Positions 56,749 to 64,000 of a DNA stretch of 64,000 nt are shown in pieces. Positions within the stretch are counted from its first letter, which is position 1; every line of letters begins with the position of its first letter. The DNA comes from Streptomyces sp. NBC_00536 (lineage in GTDB: Bacteria; Actinomycetota; Actinomycetes; Streptomycetales; Streptomycetaceae). The translations under genes and the position numbers were made by a program. The notes beneath the pieces were generated by a model that was not told the DNA's origin, searched no databases, and saw nothing but the letters and a program-made list of their open reading frames with translations. The stretch lies in contig NZ_CP107819.1 of assembly GCF_036346295.1 (NCBI RefSeq), positions 4,278,001 through 4,342,000 on the forward strand. The letters are read 5' to 3'.

Positions 56749-58422
56749 GTGTCCGGAACCGTTTCGACCATGGAGGTGGGCGCGCAGTCCGCGCGCTCCC
56801 GGGCCTTGGCCGTGCTGCGCGTGCGCAGCAGGGCACTGGCCCTCGCACTGTTGCCCGCCGCCTTCGCGGTGGTGCTGGTGGCAGCGCGGATGACCGGGCG
56901 GCTGGCCGGGGAATCCTGGGCCACCGCCACCCTCGTCGTGTGCGCCGTCGCGGCGCTCGTGCTGCTGATCGCCGGTGTGTTCGGCGCCGTGGTGCTGCGG
57001 GCCGCCCCGGCGGTGACGCCGACGGTCGCGCTGGCCGAGGCCGCCGCGCCCGACCTCTACCGGATGGTGCGGGACCTGGCCGACCGGATGAAGGTGCCCG
57101 CGCCCTCCGCGATAGCCCTGACCCCCGACTGTGACAGCTGGCTGGAGGACCGTACGCACGCCGCGCACCGCAAGCGGGGCGCGGCGGCCGGTACCGAGGG
57201 CGCGCCGGAGACGGCCCCCGGCGCGGCGCCGGTGCTGGTGATCGGTTCGCCGTTCCTGTGGTGGATGCGGGTCGCCGAGCTACGGGCGGTCCTCGCCCCG
57301 GTCGTCGCCGGGACGGGCCCCTCCGCGCACCCCGACATAGCCGACGCCCGCCGCTTCGTGCGCGGGCTGGACGCGGCCGCCGACGTCGGCAACCGGCCCG
57401 GCCTCGGCTGGATCGGCCGGACGGCCCGGCTGCTGCTGCGGCTGTGCCGGACCGACGCGGCCGAGATGGAACGCGGGGTGGCCGCGGCCGCCTCGGACCG
57501 TGCACAGGGTGTGGACTACGGGCTGCGCATCGTCGCCCAGGAGCAGGTCGGCCTCGCCTACGCGGGCTGGGACCGGCTGCTGACCCGGGTCGCGCTGCCC
57601 GCGTGGCGGATGGGCCGCTGGCCCGCGCACCTCGACACCGGGGTGGTCCGCGCGCTCACCGAGCTGTCCCGGCGCGACCGGCTGGCCGAGGGGTTCACCT
57701 CCCGGCTGGGCGAGCGCCCCGCCTGTGACCTGCTGGAGCAGCCCGGGGTGGTCGACGAGGCGGCGTCGCTGCTGGCCGCGCGGCTCTTCCACGGCGGTCC
57801 GGCCGAAGTGGGTCCGGACTGGTCGCCGGTGGACTGGGCGGCGTATCCGGAAGAGGTCGTCGACCGCAAATGGCGGACCGAGGCGGCCCGGCTGCACCGC
57901 TCGCTGGACGTCCTGGCCGCGGCCGCGCCCCAGGGCGTGGTGGCCGGGGACGCGGTGACCGGACCGACCCTGGAACGGGTGCTGCGCTACCTCGGGTCCG
58001 GCGGGGCCGACAACGCCGCCGCGGACACGCTGGCCGGGCGGCTCAGCGGAGACCTGGCGCGCGAGGAGCGGGCCGTGGCCGAGCGGGCCGGCGTGGGCGC
58101 CGGTGCGGTGGCGGCGGCCGGAGCGGCGAAGGCGCGCGGCGCGGATGCGGTTCCGCTGTTCCCCTTGCAGGCCCCGCGCAGCGGGCGGGACCTGCTGGCC
58201 GACCACGTCATGGCGATGGTGTGCTGCGCGGCCGTGGACTCGGCGGGCGGTGCGCCGGGGCTGGACTGGCTGGACGGGCCGGTGCTGCTCGTTGCCGGGA
58301 CGCGGTGTGCGGATCTGGCGCTGCCGGTGCTGGCGCTGGTGGAGGACGGTGACCCCGTGCCGCTGCGCGACTGGCTCGGGGCGCTCGGAGTGCGGCCGGA
58401 GAAGCCGGTCCGGCTGGTCTGA
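56749..58422 (+). CDS. membrane protein resembling an M48 protease without its active site
   Basis: A 557-residue protein with two N-terminal hydrophobic helices (about 30-47 and 57-85). The following region reads APVLVIGSPFLWWMRVAELRAVLAP..., which matches the M48 protease pattern leading into the zinc motif, except that HELGH is replaced by PVVAGTG. A second part (about 280-400) is helical with WDRLLTRVALPAWRMGRWPA. The later half has no recognised motif. I read it as a catalytically dead M48-like scaffold; the resemblance is short and needs profile support. GTG start, GGGGG upstream. Confidence 0.62.
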   Translation: MSGTVSTMEVGAQSARSRALAVLRVRSRALALALLPAAFAVVLVAARMTGRLAGESWATATLVVCAVAALVLLIAGVFGAVVLRAAPAVTPTVALAEAAAPDLYRMVRDLADRMKVPAPSAIALTPDCDSWLEDRTHAAHRKRGAAAGTEGAPETAPGAAPVLVIGSPFLWWMRVAELRAVLAPVVAGTGPSAHPDIADARRFVRGLDAAADVGNRPGLGWIGRTARLLLRLCRTDAAEMERGVAAAASDRAQGVDYGLRIVAQEQVGLAYAGWDRLLTRVALPAWRMGRWPAHLDTGVVRALTELSRRDRLAEGFTSRLGERPACDLLEQPGVVDEAASLLAARLFHGGPAEVGPDWSPVDWAAYPEEVVDRKWRTEAARLHRSLDVLAAAAPQGVVAGDAVTGPTLERVLRYLGSGGADNAAADTLAGRLSGDLAREERAVAERAGVGAGAVAAAGAAKARGADAVPLFPLQAPRSGRDLLADHVMAMVCCAAVDSAGGAPGLDWLDGPVLLVAGTRCADLALPVLALVEDGDPVPLRDWLGALGVRPEKPVRLV

Positions 58423-58519
58423 GGGCCGTCGCCGGGCCGTGCCGGGCCTTGCCGGGGCGGGCCGTGCCTTGCCGGGCCGGGCGGCGGTGGGCGGGCCCGG
58501 AGCGCGGGTGGGCTGTGCG

Positions 58520-58619
58520 CTCAATCGCCGCGCGGGCTGATGTTGCCTCCGGCGGGCCCTCAATCGCCGGGCAGGCTGGGTTTGCCCTCCGGGCAAATCC
58601 AGCCTCGCCGGCGTTTGAG
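58520..58619. repeat. Streptomyces-type intergenic hairpin repeat with a partial second copy
   Basis: A 61-base imperfect hairpin (arms 58559-58587 and 58591-58619) of the kind scattered between genes in this genus (arm beginning CTCAATCGCCGGGC). A partial copy of its left arm lies immediately before it (58520-58547). The whole 397-base gap 58423-58819 is repeat-like and GC-skewed, without a gene. Confidence 0.72.
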
Positions 58620-58819
58620 GCGCGGGGTGTGGGGCGGAGCCCCACGTGCGCTCCGGCGTACGGGTCGCACGCGCAAGCGGATGCGAATGTTCCGGTCACG
58701 TCAATTCGCGACGAACGGTGACGGAGTGCGTGCGTTATGTGATGTGCTGGGACCGGTCGCGGACATGGACCGCGGCGAGGCGGGCATGCGCGTTCGGGGG
58801 AGCGAGGGAGGGGAGCGGT

Positions 58820-60307
58820 ATGGGTGCGGACCAGATCCGGCGTTGGGAGTCAGGTGCGCTCGCGCACGCGGTGACCGATCCCTTCGGTCAGGGCCCCCTG
58901 CCCTGGTTCCGGGGCAGCGAGACGTACATCGGCGACACCGGCCAGGTGCTCCCCTGGTACGTGGACCCCTCCCTGGACCCCTCCCTGGCCCCCGGCCAGA
59001 TCCCGCGCGCCCGCACCAGCGGCCCCCGTACCGCCGATGACGTGCACCGCCAGATCAAGGGCTTCGCCTCCACCGGCGCCGTCGCCCCCGGCGAGGCCAT
59101 CGACTTCCGCATCACCGTGGACCCGCCCCAGCAGTTCTCGGTCGACATCTACCGGATCGGCCACTACGGCGGCGACGGCGCCTCGAAGATCCACTCCAGT
59201 CCGCGGCTGTCGGGCATCGTCCAGCCCGCCCCCCTCACCGCCGACCGGACCGTCTCCTGCCACCACTGGTGGCTGTCCTGGCGGCTCCAGGTCCCCTCGT
59301 ACTGGAACCTCGGCGCGTACGTCGCCGTCCTCACCACCGACGACGGCTACCGCTCCCACATCCCCTTCACGGTCCGCGACGACCACCCCGCCGACCTGCT
59401 GCTGCTCCTGCCCGACATCACCTGGCAGGCCTACAACCTCTACCCGGAGGACGGGCGCACCGGCGCCAGCCTCTACCACGCCTGGGACGACGAGGGCCGC
59501 CTGCTGGGCGAGGAGGACGCGGCCATCACCGTCTCCTACGACCGCCCCTACGCGGGCGCGGGCCTGCCCCTGCACGTCGGCCACGCCTACGACTTCATCC
59601 GCTGGGCCGAGCGCTACGGCTACGACCTGGCCTACGCCGACACCAGCGACCTGCACGCGGGCCGCGTCGACCCGGCCCGCTACCGGGGCCTGGTCTTCCC
59701 GGGCCACGACGAGTACTGGTCGGTCCCCATGCGCCGGACCGTCGAGCGCGCCCGCGAGCACGGCACCTCCCTGGTCTTCCTCTCCGCCAACACCATGTAC
59801 TGGCAGGTGGAGCTGGCCCCGTCCCCGTCCGGGATCCCCGACCGGCTGCTGACCTGCCGAAAACGCCGCGGCCCCGGCCGCCCCGCCCTCTGGCGCGAGG
59901 TGGACCGGCCGGAACAGCAGCTGCTGGGCATCCAGTACGCCGGCCGCGTCCCCGAACCCGCGCCGATGATCGTGCGCAACGCCTCCCACTGGCTCTGGGA
60001 CTCCACCGGGGCCACGGAGAACGACGAACTGCCCGGCCTGGTCGCGGGCGAGGCCGACCGCTACTTCCCGCGCACCCAGCTGCCCGAACACCAGGACCGG
60101 ATCCTGCTCGCGCACTCCCCGTACGACGACACCGAGGGCCACCGGCGGCATCAGGAGACCTCCCTGTACCGGGCCCCCAGCGGCGCCCTCGTCTTCGCCT
60201 CCGGCACCTTCGCCTGGTCCCCGGCGCTCGACCGCCCCGGCCATGTCGACGAGCGGATCCAGAAGGCCACCGCCAATCTCCTCGACCGGATCTGCAAGCG
60301 CGACTGA
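58820..60307 (+). CDS. N,N-dimethylformamidase beta-subunit-like protein
   Basis: A 495-residue soluble protein of the DMFase-beta C-terminal-like family. It has an N-terminal beta-sandwich part (about 80-195; FRITVDPPQQFSVDIYRIGHYG) and a second, alpha/beta part (about 195-490; PDITWQAYNLYPEDG, RGLVFPGHDEYWSVPMRRTV). GGGAGGGG precedes the ATG. In dimethylformamidase the large subunit holds a mononuclear iron site, but here no small subunit is encoded nearby, so the real substrate is unknown. It sits between purD and purC. Confidence 0.82.
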   Translation: MGADQIRRWESGALAHAVTDPFGQGPLPWFRGSETYIGDTGQVLPWYVDPSLDPSLAPGQIPRARTSGPRTADDVHRQIKGFASTGAVAPGEAIDFRITVDPPQQFSVDIYRIGHYGGDGASKIHSSPRLSGIVQPAPLTADRTVSCHHWWLSWRLQVPSYWNLGAYVAVLTTDDGYRSHIPFTVRDDHPADLLLLLPDITWQAYNLYPEDGRTGASLYHAWDDEGRLLGEEDAAITVSYDRPYAGAGLPLHVGHAYDFIRWAERYGYDLAYADTSDLHAGRVDPARYRGLVFPGHDEYWSVPMRRTVERAREHGTSLVFLSANTMYWQVELAPSPSGIPDRLLTCRKRRGPGRPALWREVDRPEQQLLGIQYAGRVPEPAPMIVRNASHWLWDSTGATENDELPGLVAGEADRYFPRTQLPEHQDRILLAHSPYDDTEGHRRHQETSLYRAPSGALVFASGTFAWSPALDRPGHVDERIQKATANLLDRICKRD

Positions 60308-60414
60308 GGCGGTGCGGGACCCCGCGGCGAGCGGGCGCGGGACCCCTGGGAGGGGGCACGCGACCCGATACGGGAGAATGGGCGTGCGCTCGTACAGAAC
60401 CACAGGGAGACCCC

Positions 60415-61326
60415 GTGTCCGGATTCGTCGAAAAGCCCGAGCCGGTGCAGGTGCCGGGCCTCGTCCACCTCCACACCGGCAAGGTGCGCGACCTCTACCG
60501 CGACGGGGACGACAACCTCGTCATGGTCGCGAGCGACCGGATGTCCGCCTTCGACTGGGTACTGCCCACCGAGATCCCCGACAAGGGCCGTGTCCTGACG
60601 CAGCTGTCCCTGTGGTGGTTCGACCAGCTCGCGGACGTCGTCCCGAACCACGTGATCAGCACCGAGCTGCCCGCCGGCGCCCCCGCCGACTGGGCCGGCC
60701 GCACCCTGATCTGCCAGAACCTCGACATGGTCGCGGTCGAGTGCGTGGCCCGCGGCTACCTCACCGGCTCCGGCCTGGCCGAGTACGAGCAGACCCGGAC
60801 CGTGTGCGGACTCGCGCTCCCCGAGGGTCTCGTGGACGGCTCCGAGCTGCCCGCCCCGATCTTCACCCCGGCCGCGAAGGCCGCGGTCGGCGAGCACGAC
60901 GAGAACGTCTCCTACGAGGAGGTCGCGCGCACCACCGGCGCCGAGACGGCGGCGCTGCTGCGCCAGACGACCCTCGCCGTGTACGGGCGGGCCCGCGACA
61001 TCGCCCGGGAGCGCGGGATCATCCTCGCGGACACCAAGTTCGAGTTCGGTTTCGACAAGGACGGCGCCCTGGTCGCCGCCGACGAGGTGCTGACCCCGGA
61101 CTCCTCCCGCTTCTGGCCCGCCGACCTGTGGGAGCCGGGCCACGCCCAGCCCTCCTTCGACAAGCAGTTCGTCCGCGACTGGCTGGCCTCGGCGGCCTCG
61201 GGCTGGGACCGCCACGGCGAGCTCCCGCCGCCCGAGCTGCCGCAGGACGTGGTGGAGCGGACCCGGGCCAAGTACATCGAGGCGTACGAGCGCCTCACCG
61301 GCCAGAGCTGGAAGAGCTGGACCTGA
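60415..61326 (+). CDS. purC: phosphoribosylaminoimidazole-succinocarboxamide synthase (SAICAR synthase)
   Basis: A 303-residue purine synthesis enzyme that adds aspartate to CAIR. The signatures are HLHTGKVRDLY near the start, MVASDRMSAFDWVLP, VECVARGYLTGSG and ILADTKFEFGFD. Length is that of the larger SAICAR synthases. The GTG at 60415 has AGGGAGA before it. It follows the DMFase-like gene by 107 bases and probably has its own promoter. Confidence 0.96.
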   Translation: MSGFVEKPEPVQVPGLVHLHTGKVRDLYRDGDDNLVMVASDRMSAFDWVLPTEIPDKGRVLTQLSLWWFDQLADVVPNHVISTELPAGAPADWAGRTLICQNLDMVAVECVARGYLTGSGLAEYEQTRTVCGLALPEGLVDGSELPAPIFTPAAKAAVGEHDENVSYEEVARTTGAETAALLRQTTLAVYGRARDIARERGIILADTKFEFGFDKDGALVAADEVLTPDSSRFWPADLWEPGHAQPSFDKQFVRDWLASAASGWDRHGELPPPELPQDVVERTRAKYIEAYERLTGQSWKSWT

Positions 61327-61408
61327 TACCCGCTTCCTGATCCCCGCTTCCCGGGCCCGCCACCGCGCGGGCCCGGGAGCCCGGTCGGCAGGCCCGGAAC
61401 ACGAAGAA

Positions 61409-61431
61409 GCCCCCGGTCATCGACCGGGGGC
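61409..61431. terminator. bidirectional terminator between purC and tRNA-Gly
   Basis: A perfect ten-base stem (61409-61418 with 61422-61431) and a three-base loop. On the minus strand it follows tRNA-Gly by 14 bases and is trailed by CTTCTTCG. Confidence 0.72.
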
Positions 61432-61444
61432 ATCTTCCTTACAG

Positions 61445-61517
<73 letters not shown>

Positions 61518-61539
61518 AAGCGCCGTAAGGCGAGACCTA

Positions 61540-62193
61540 CTATACCCAACCCCGGGCACGTGCGAGACGCACTGCCGTGTGCCGGTTCTCGGCGCCCAGC
61601 TTCGCCGCCGCCGAGGAGAGGTAGTTGCGCACCGTGCCCTGCGACAGCGAGGCCCGCGCCGCGATCTCCGCGACCGGGGCCCCGTCCGCCGCGAGTTCCA
61701 GCACCTCGGCCTCCCGCACGGTCAGCGGTGAGTCCCCCGCGCTGATCGCGTCGGCCGCCAACTCCGGGTCCACATAACGCCCTCCGGCGTGCACGGTCCG
61801 GATGATCTCGGCCAGCCGCTGCGCCGACACGGTCTTGGGCGCGAAGGCCCGGACACCGGCGGCCAGGGCGCGCTTCAGGTGCCCCGGGCGGCCGTGACTG
61901 GTCACGATCATGGTTCTGCAGCCGGGCAGTTCGGCCCGCAGCGATGTGGCCACGCTCACACCGTCCGCCCCCGGCATCTGGAGGTCCAGCACCGCCACGT
62001 CCGGCCGGTGGGCCCGGGCCATGGCGAGGGCCTCCGGACCCGTGGCCGCCTCGGCGACCACCAGGAGGTCGTCCTCCAGCCCCAGCAGCGCGGCCAGCGC
62101 ACCCCGGATCAGGTGCTCGTCATCGGCGAGCAGCACCCGTACGGGACCACTCCCCGCGGTATCCCCAAAGCCCCCGGTCACGGTCCCGGTCAT
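61540..62193 (-). CDS. NarL/FixJ-family response regulator
   Basis: A 217-residue regulator. The receiver (about 18-132) has VLLADDEHLIRG, the phosphoacceptor in VAVLDLQMPGADG and FAPKTVS; a LuxR-type HTH closes the protein (about 152-212; LTVREAEVLELAADGAPVAE, then SLSQGTVRNYLSSAAAKLG). It overlaps the kinase gene by ATGA. With the ABC-2 permease upstream it forms a common DesKR-like set that controls transporter expression. Confidence 0.92.
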   Translation of the reverse strand: MTGTVTGGFGDTAGSGPVRVLLADDEHLIRGALAALLGLEDDLLVVAEAATGPEALAMARAHRPDVAVLDLQMPGADGVSVATSLRAELPGCRTMIVTSHGRPGHLKRALAAGVRAFAPKTVSAQRLAEIIRTVHAGGRYVDPELAADAISAGDSPLTVREAEVLELAADGAPVAEIAARASLSQGTVRNYLSSAAAKLGAENRHTAVRLARARGWV

Positions 62194-63443
62194 GTCCCCG
62201 CCTCCTCGTCGTGCGCGGTCCCCGGCCGCTGCCCCGGAATCTCGGCCCGCAGCCGGAACACCCCCGCAGGCCCCCCGGCGGGGACGGTGCCCGCCTGCAG
62301 CGAACCGCCCAGCGCCGCCAGCCGCTCCCGCAGCCCGGCGAGCCCCGAGCCGGGCGGCCCGGCCGGTTCCGGGGGCGCCCCGTCGTTCTCGACCACCAGG
62401 ACCACCGCCCCCGCGTCCCCGCCCGCCAGCCGGATCACGCACCCGCGGGCATCCCCGTGCCGCAGCACGTTGGTGGTCGCCTCGCGGACCACCCAGCCCA
62501 GCGCGGACTGCACGGCCGCCGGGAGCACGCGCTCGTCCAGGAGTTCCACCCGGCAGTCGATCCCGGCGGCGCTCAGCACCCCGCGCGCCCCCTCCAGCTC
62601 GACCGCGAGATCGGCTTCCCGGTAACCCCGCACCACGTCCCGCACCTCCCGCTGCGACTCCCGCGCGATCCGCTGCACCTCGACCATCTGGTCCACCGCC
62701 TCCGGGCGGCCGCGCCGCGCCAGCTGGACCGCAAGCTCGCTCTTGAGCGCGATCACCGCGAGGTTGCGGCCCATCACGTCGTGCAGATCGCGGCCGAAGC
62801 GCAGCCGCTCCTCGGCGACCGCGAGCCGCGTCTGCAGCTCCCGGGCCCGGTCCAGCTCCCACACCGTGGCCAGCAGCCAGCTGGAGAACCCGTAGGTGAA
62901 GGCGAGGAACAGGCCGCTGATCAGCACCCCGATCAGCAGTCCGAGCGCCTGCCGGCCGGAGTGGCCCAGCGCGAGCGCCGCCAGCGCCGTGCCGACCGCC
63001 GCGGCCGGGGGAACGGAGCGCATGTGACGTACGGACTTCAGCGCCATCGTCAGCGATCCGACGCCGAAGCACAGCGCCCCGATCACCACTGTCGTGGCGG
63101 CCTTCGGGTCGAGCGTCCCGGGGTCCGTCGCGAGGGCGAGGGGGACGAGGACGACGGCGCCGCTGACCGCGGCGGTCGCGAGGGCCAGGCGCACCGGGCG
63201 ACCGCGCCGCTCGACGACCCAGTCCAGCGCGCGCGAGGTGAGCAGCCCGCACAGCACGGCGTGCGCGCAGACCAGCAGGAGGACCAGCAGGCCGGCCGGT
63301 CCGGCGCGCTCGACGGAGACGTACGGCATCAGCCCGATCGACAGGATCTCGATGAGCACGAAGGAGTGGAACGAAACGCGGGTGTACAGCTCGACCTTGG
63401 CCGCGCTGCCGCGGTCCTTCCACCACCCGGTCAGCCTGGACAC
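62190..63443 (-). CDS. DesK-type membrane sensor histidine kinase
   Basis: A 417-residue kinase. Four to five hydrophobic helices lie in residues 25-200, followed by HisKA_3 with RFGRDLHDVMGRNLAVIALK holding the phosphoacceptor His, and an HATPase with VREATTNVLRHGDA and the glycine loop GSGLAGLRERLAALGG. Such sensors detect membrane or cell-envelope change. The GTG at 63443 is preferred because it lies 50 bases clear of the permease stop; longer starts up to 63521 would overlap that gene. Confidence 0.88.
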   Translation of the reverse strand: MSRLTGWWKDRGSAAKVELYTRVSFHSFVLIEILSIGLMPYVSVERAGPAGLLVLLLVCAHAVLCGLLTSRALDWVVERRGRPVRLALATAAVSGAVVLVPLALATDPGTLDPKAATTVVIGALCFGVGSLTMALKSVRHMRSVPPAAAVGTALAALALGHSGRQALGLLIGVLISGLFLAFTYGFSSWLLATVWELDRARELQTRLAVAEERLRFGRDLHDVMGRNLAVIALKSELAVQLARRGRPEAVDQMVEVQRIARESQREVRDVVRGYREADLAVELEGARGVLSAAGIDCRVELLDERVLPAAVQSALGWVVREATTNVLRHGDARGCVIRLAGGDAGAVVLVVENDGAPPEPAGPPGSGLAGLRERLAALGGSLQAGTVPAGGPAGVFRLRAEIPGQRPGTAHDEEAGT

Positions 63444-63493
63444 AGCCCCGGTCCCCCCGATCCGTCGTTCCCGCACGCCCTGCCCGCACACCG

Positions 63494-64000
63494 CTACCGG
63501 CGCGGTTCCCAGCGGAACCACCGCTGGACAGCAAACACGGTGAGCGCGATCCAGGCCAGCGCGGTCACGGCCGGTACGAGCAGCTCCGCTTCCCCGCCGA
63601 GCCAGCCCGCCCGCACCAGGGCCATCACCCCGCTCAGCGGGAGCAGTTCGGCCGCTGCGGCGGCGCCGTCCGGCAGCGAGTCCGCCGGTACGAACAGCCC
63701 GGACCCGATCAGCGAGACCAGGAGCAGCGGCAGCGTGGTCAGGCCCGCGCTCTCCACATTGCGGGTGAACGCGCTGGTGAGGGCGGAGAGCCCGGCCAGC
63801 AGCACGATCCCGGCGAGGACGCCGAGGACGAGCACCGCCGGATCCCGCGGGGCGCGCACGTGCAGGACGGACGACCCGGCCACCGCCAGGACGGCGATCT
63901 GGGCCAGCGCCAGCACGGCGGCCGGCAGCGCGGTCCCGGCCAGGATCTCCAGGTCGCCCGCCTCACCGGTGCGCAGCCGCTTGAGGACGAGTTCCTCGCG
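63494..64000 (-). CDS. ABC-2 type transporter permease (5' end outside window)
   Basis: The C-terminal 168 residues of an ABC-2 permease: REELVLKRLRTGEAGDLEIL is the conserved cytoplasmic elbow, followed by four hydrophobic helices (about 25-43, 52-75, 84-100 and 145-162). Ending FAVQRWFRWEPRR is typical. The ATPase gene should lie further right. It is upstream of the kinase-regulator pair, suggesting one operon with the transporter as target. Confidence 0.86.
   Translation of the reverse strand, partial: REELVLKRLRTGEAGDLEILAGTALPAAVLALAQIAVLAVAGSSVLHVRAPRDPAVLVLGVLAGIVLLAGLSALTSAFTRNVESAGLTTLPLLLVSLIGSGLFVPADSLPDGAAAAAELLPLSGVMALVRAGWLGGEAELLVPAVTALAWIALTVFAVQRWFRWEPRR

Overview
The window is very high-GC, gene-dense actinomycete DNA and reads throughout as a Streptomyces chromosome: GTG starts and ATGA/GTGA overlaps are common, -10 boxes of the TAGGCT type sit next to start codons, and the gene content includes an SSI-family protease inhibitor, a sigF/sigN-like sigma factor pair and Streptomyces-type small conserved proteins. 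Three perfect copies of GTTTCACGTGAAAC, the ParB-binding parS sequence of Streptomyces, point to the origin-proximal core of the chromosome. The order sigma factors - tadA - upp ... SRP RNA - dnaX - purD - purC agrees with my memory of the conserved core of this genus. That comparison is from memory, not from a search.

Layout. 1-4018: tightly overlapping catabolic operon (two acyl-CoA dehydrogenases, two MaoC hydratase proteins, one fused to a DUF35 domain, and an Ltp2-like thiolase-fold lyase) resembling the actinobacterial steroid side-chain (ChsE/ChsH/Ltp2) module. 4153-7145: leaderless SigE-family sigma factor, two parS sites, fatty-acyl-CoA ligase, monooxygenase-fold membrane protein. 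7159-11065: large degenerate PAS/hybrid-kinase protein and an SSI-type inhibitor. 11255-11647: tRNA-Ser(GCT) and tRNA-Arg(ACG). 11723-20400: PH-like protein, Lrp regulator with a DUF2797 protein, amidohydrolase, then a two-component system and two membrane glycosyltransferases. 20494-23261: TetR regulator, and a MarR-controlled drug-efflux operon. 23382-27648: small membrane and secreted proteins around sigN and sigF.

27793-33185: tRNA-Ser(CGA), tadA and its partner, upp, a LytR_C protein and a HerA-like ATPase. 33304-38075: an orphan opcA, cupin, DNA glycosylase, VOC protein, a proline/glutamate-rich HTH protein and a SRPBCC protein. 38164-44505: molybdenum-related island (sulfite-oxidase-fold protein, fused xanthine-dehydrogenase-type subunit, FAD subunit, PucR regulator, HTH-TOBE molybdate-type protein). 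44876-45732: cold-shock gene and two small proteins. 45719-50287: cytochrome bd oxidase (cydAB), a LysR regulator and a DsbB-like protein with a small membrane partner. The LysR gene has the same inverted repeat on each side, which suggests one regulon joining quinol oxidation and disulfide formation.

50355-52441: accessory stretch with a two-gene cassette sharing an N-terminal QINI motif and a decayed VapBC toxin-antitoxin pair beside tRNA-Ser(GGA). 52736-61326: SRP RNA, dnaX, purD, a protein that resembles an M48 protease without its active site, a dimethylformamidase-beta-like protein and purC. 61445-64000: tRNA-Gly(GCC) and a NarL-type two-component system following an ABC-2 permease cut by the window edge.
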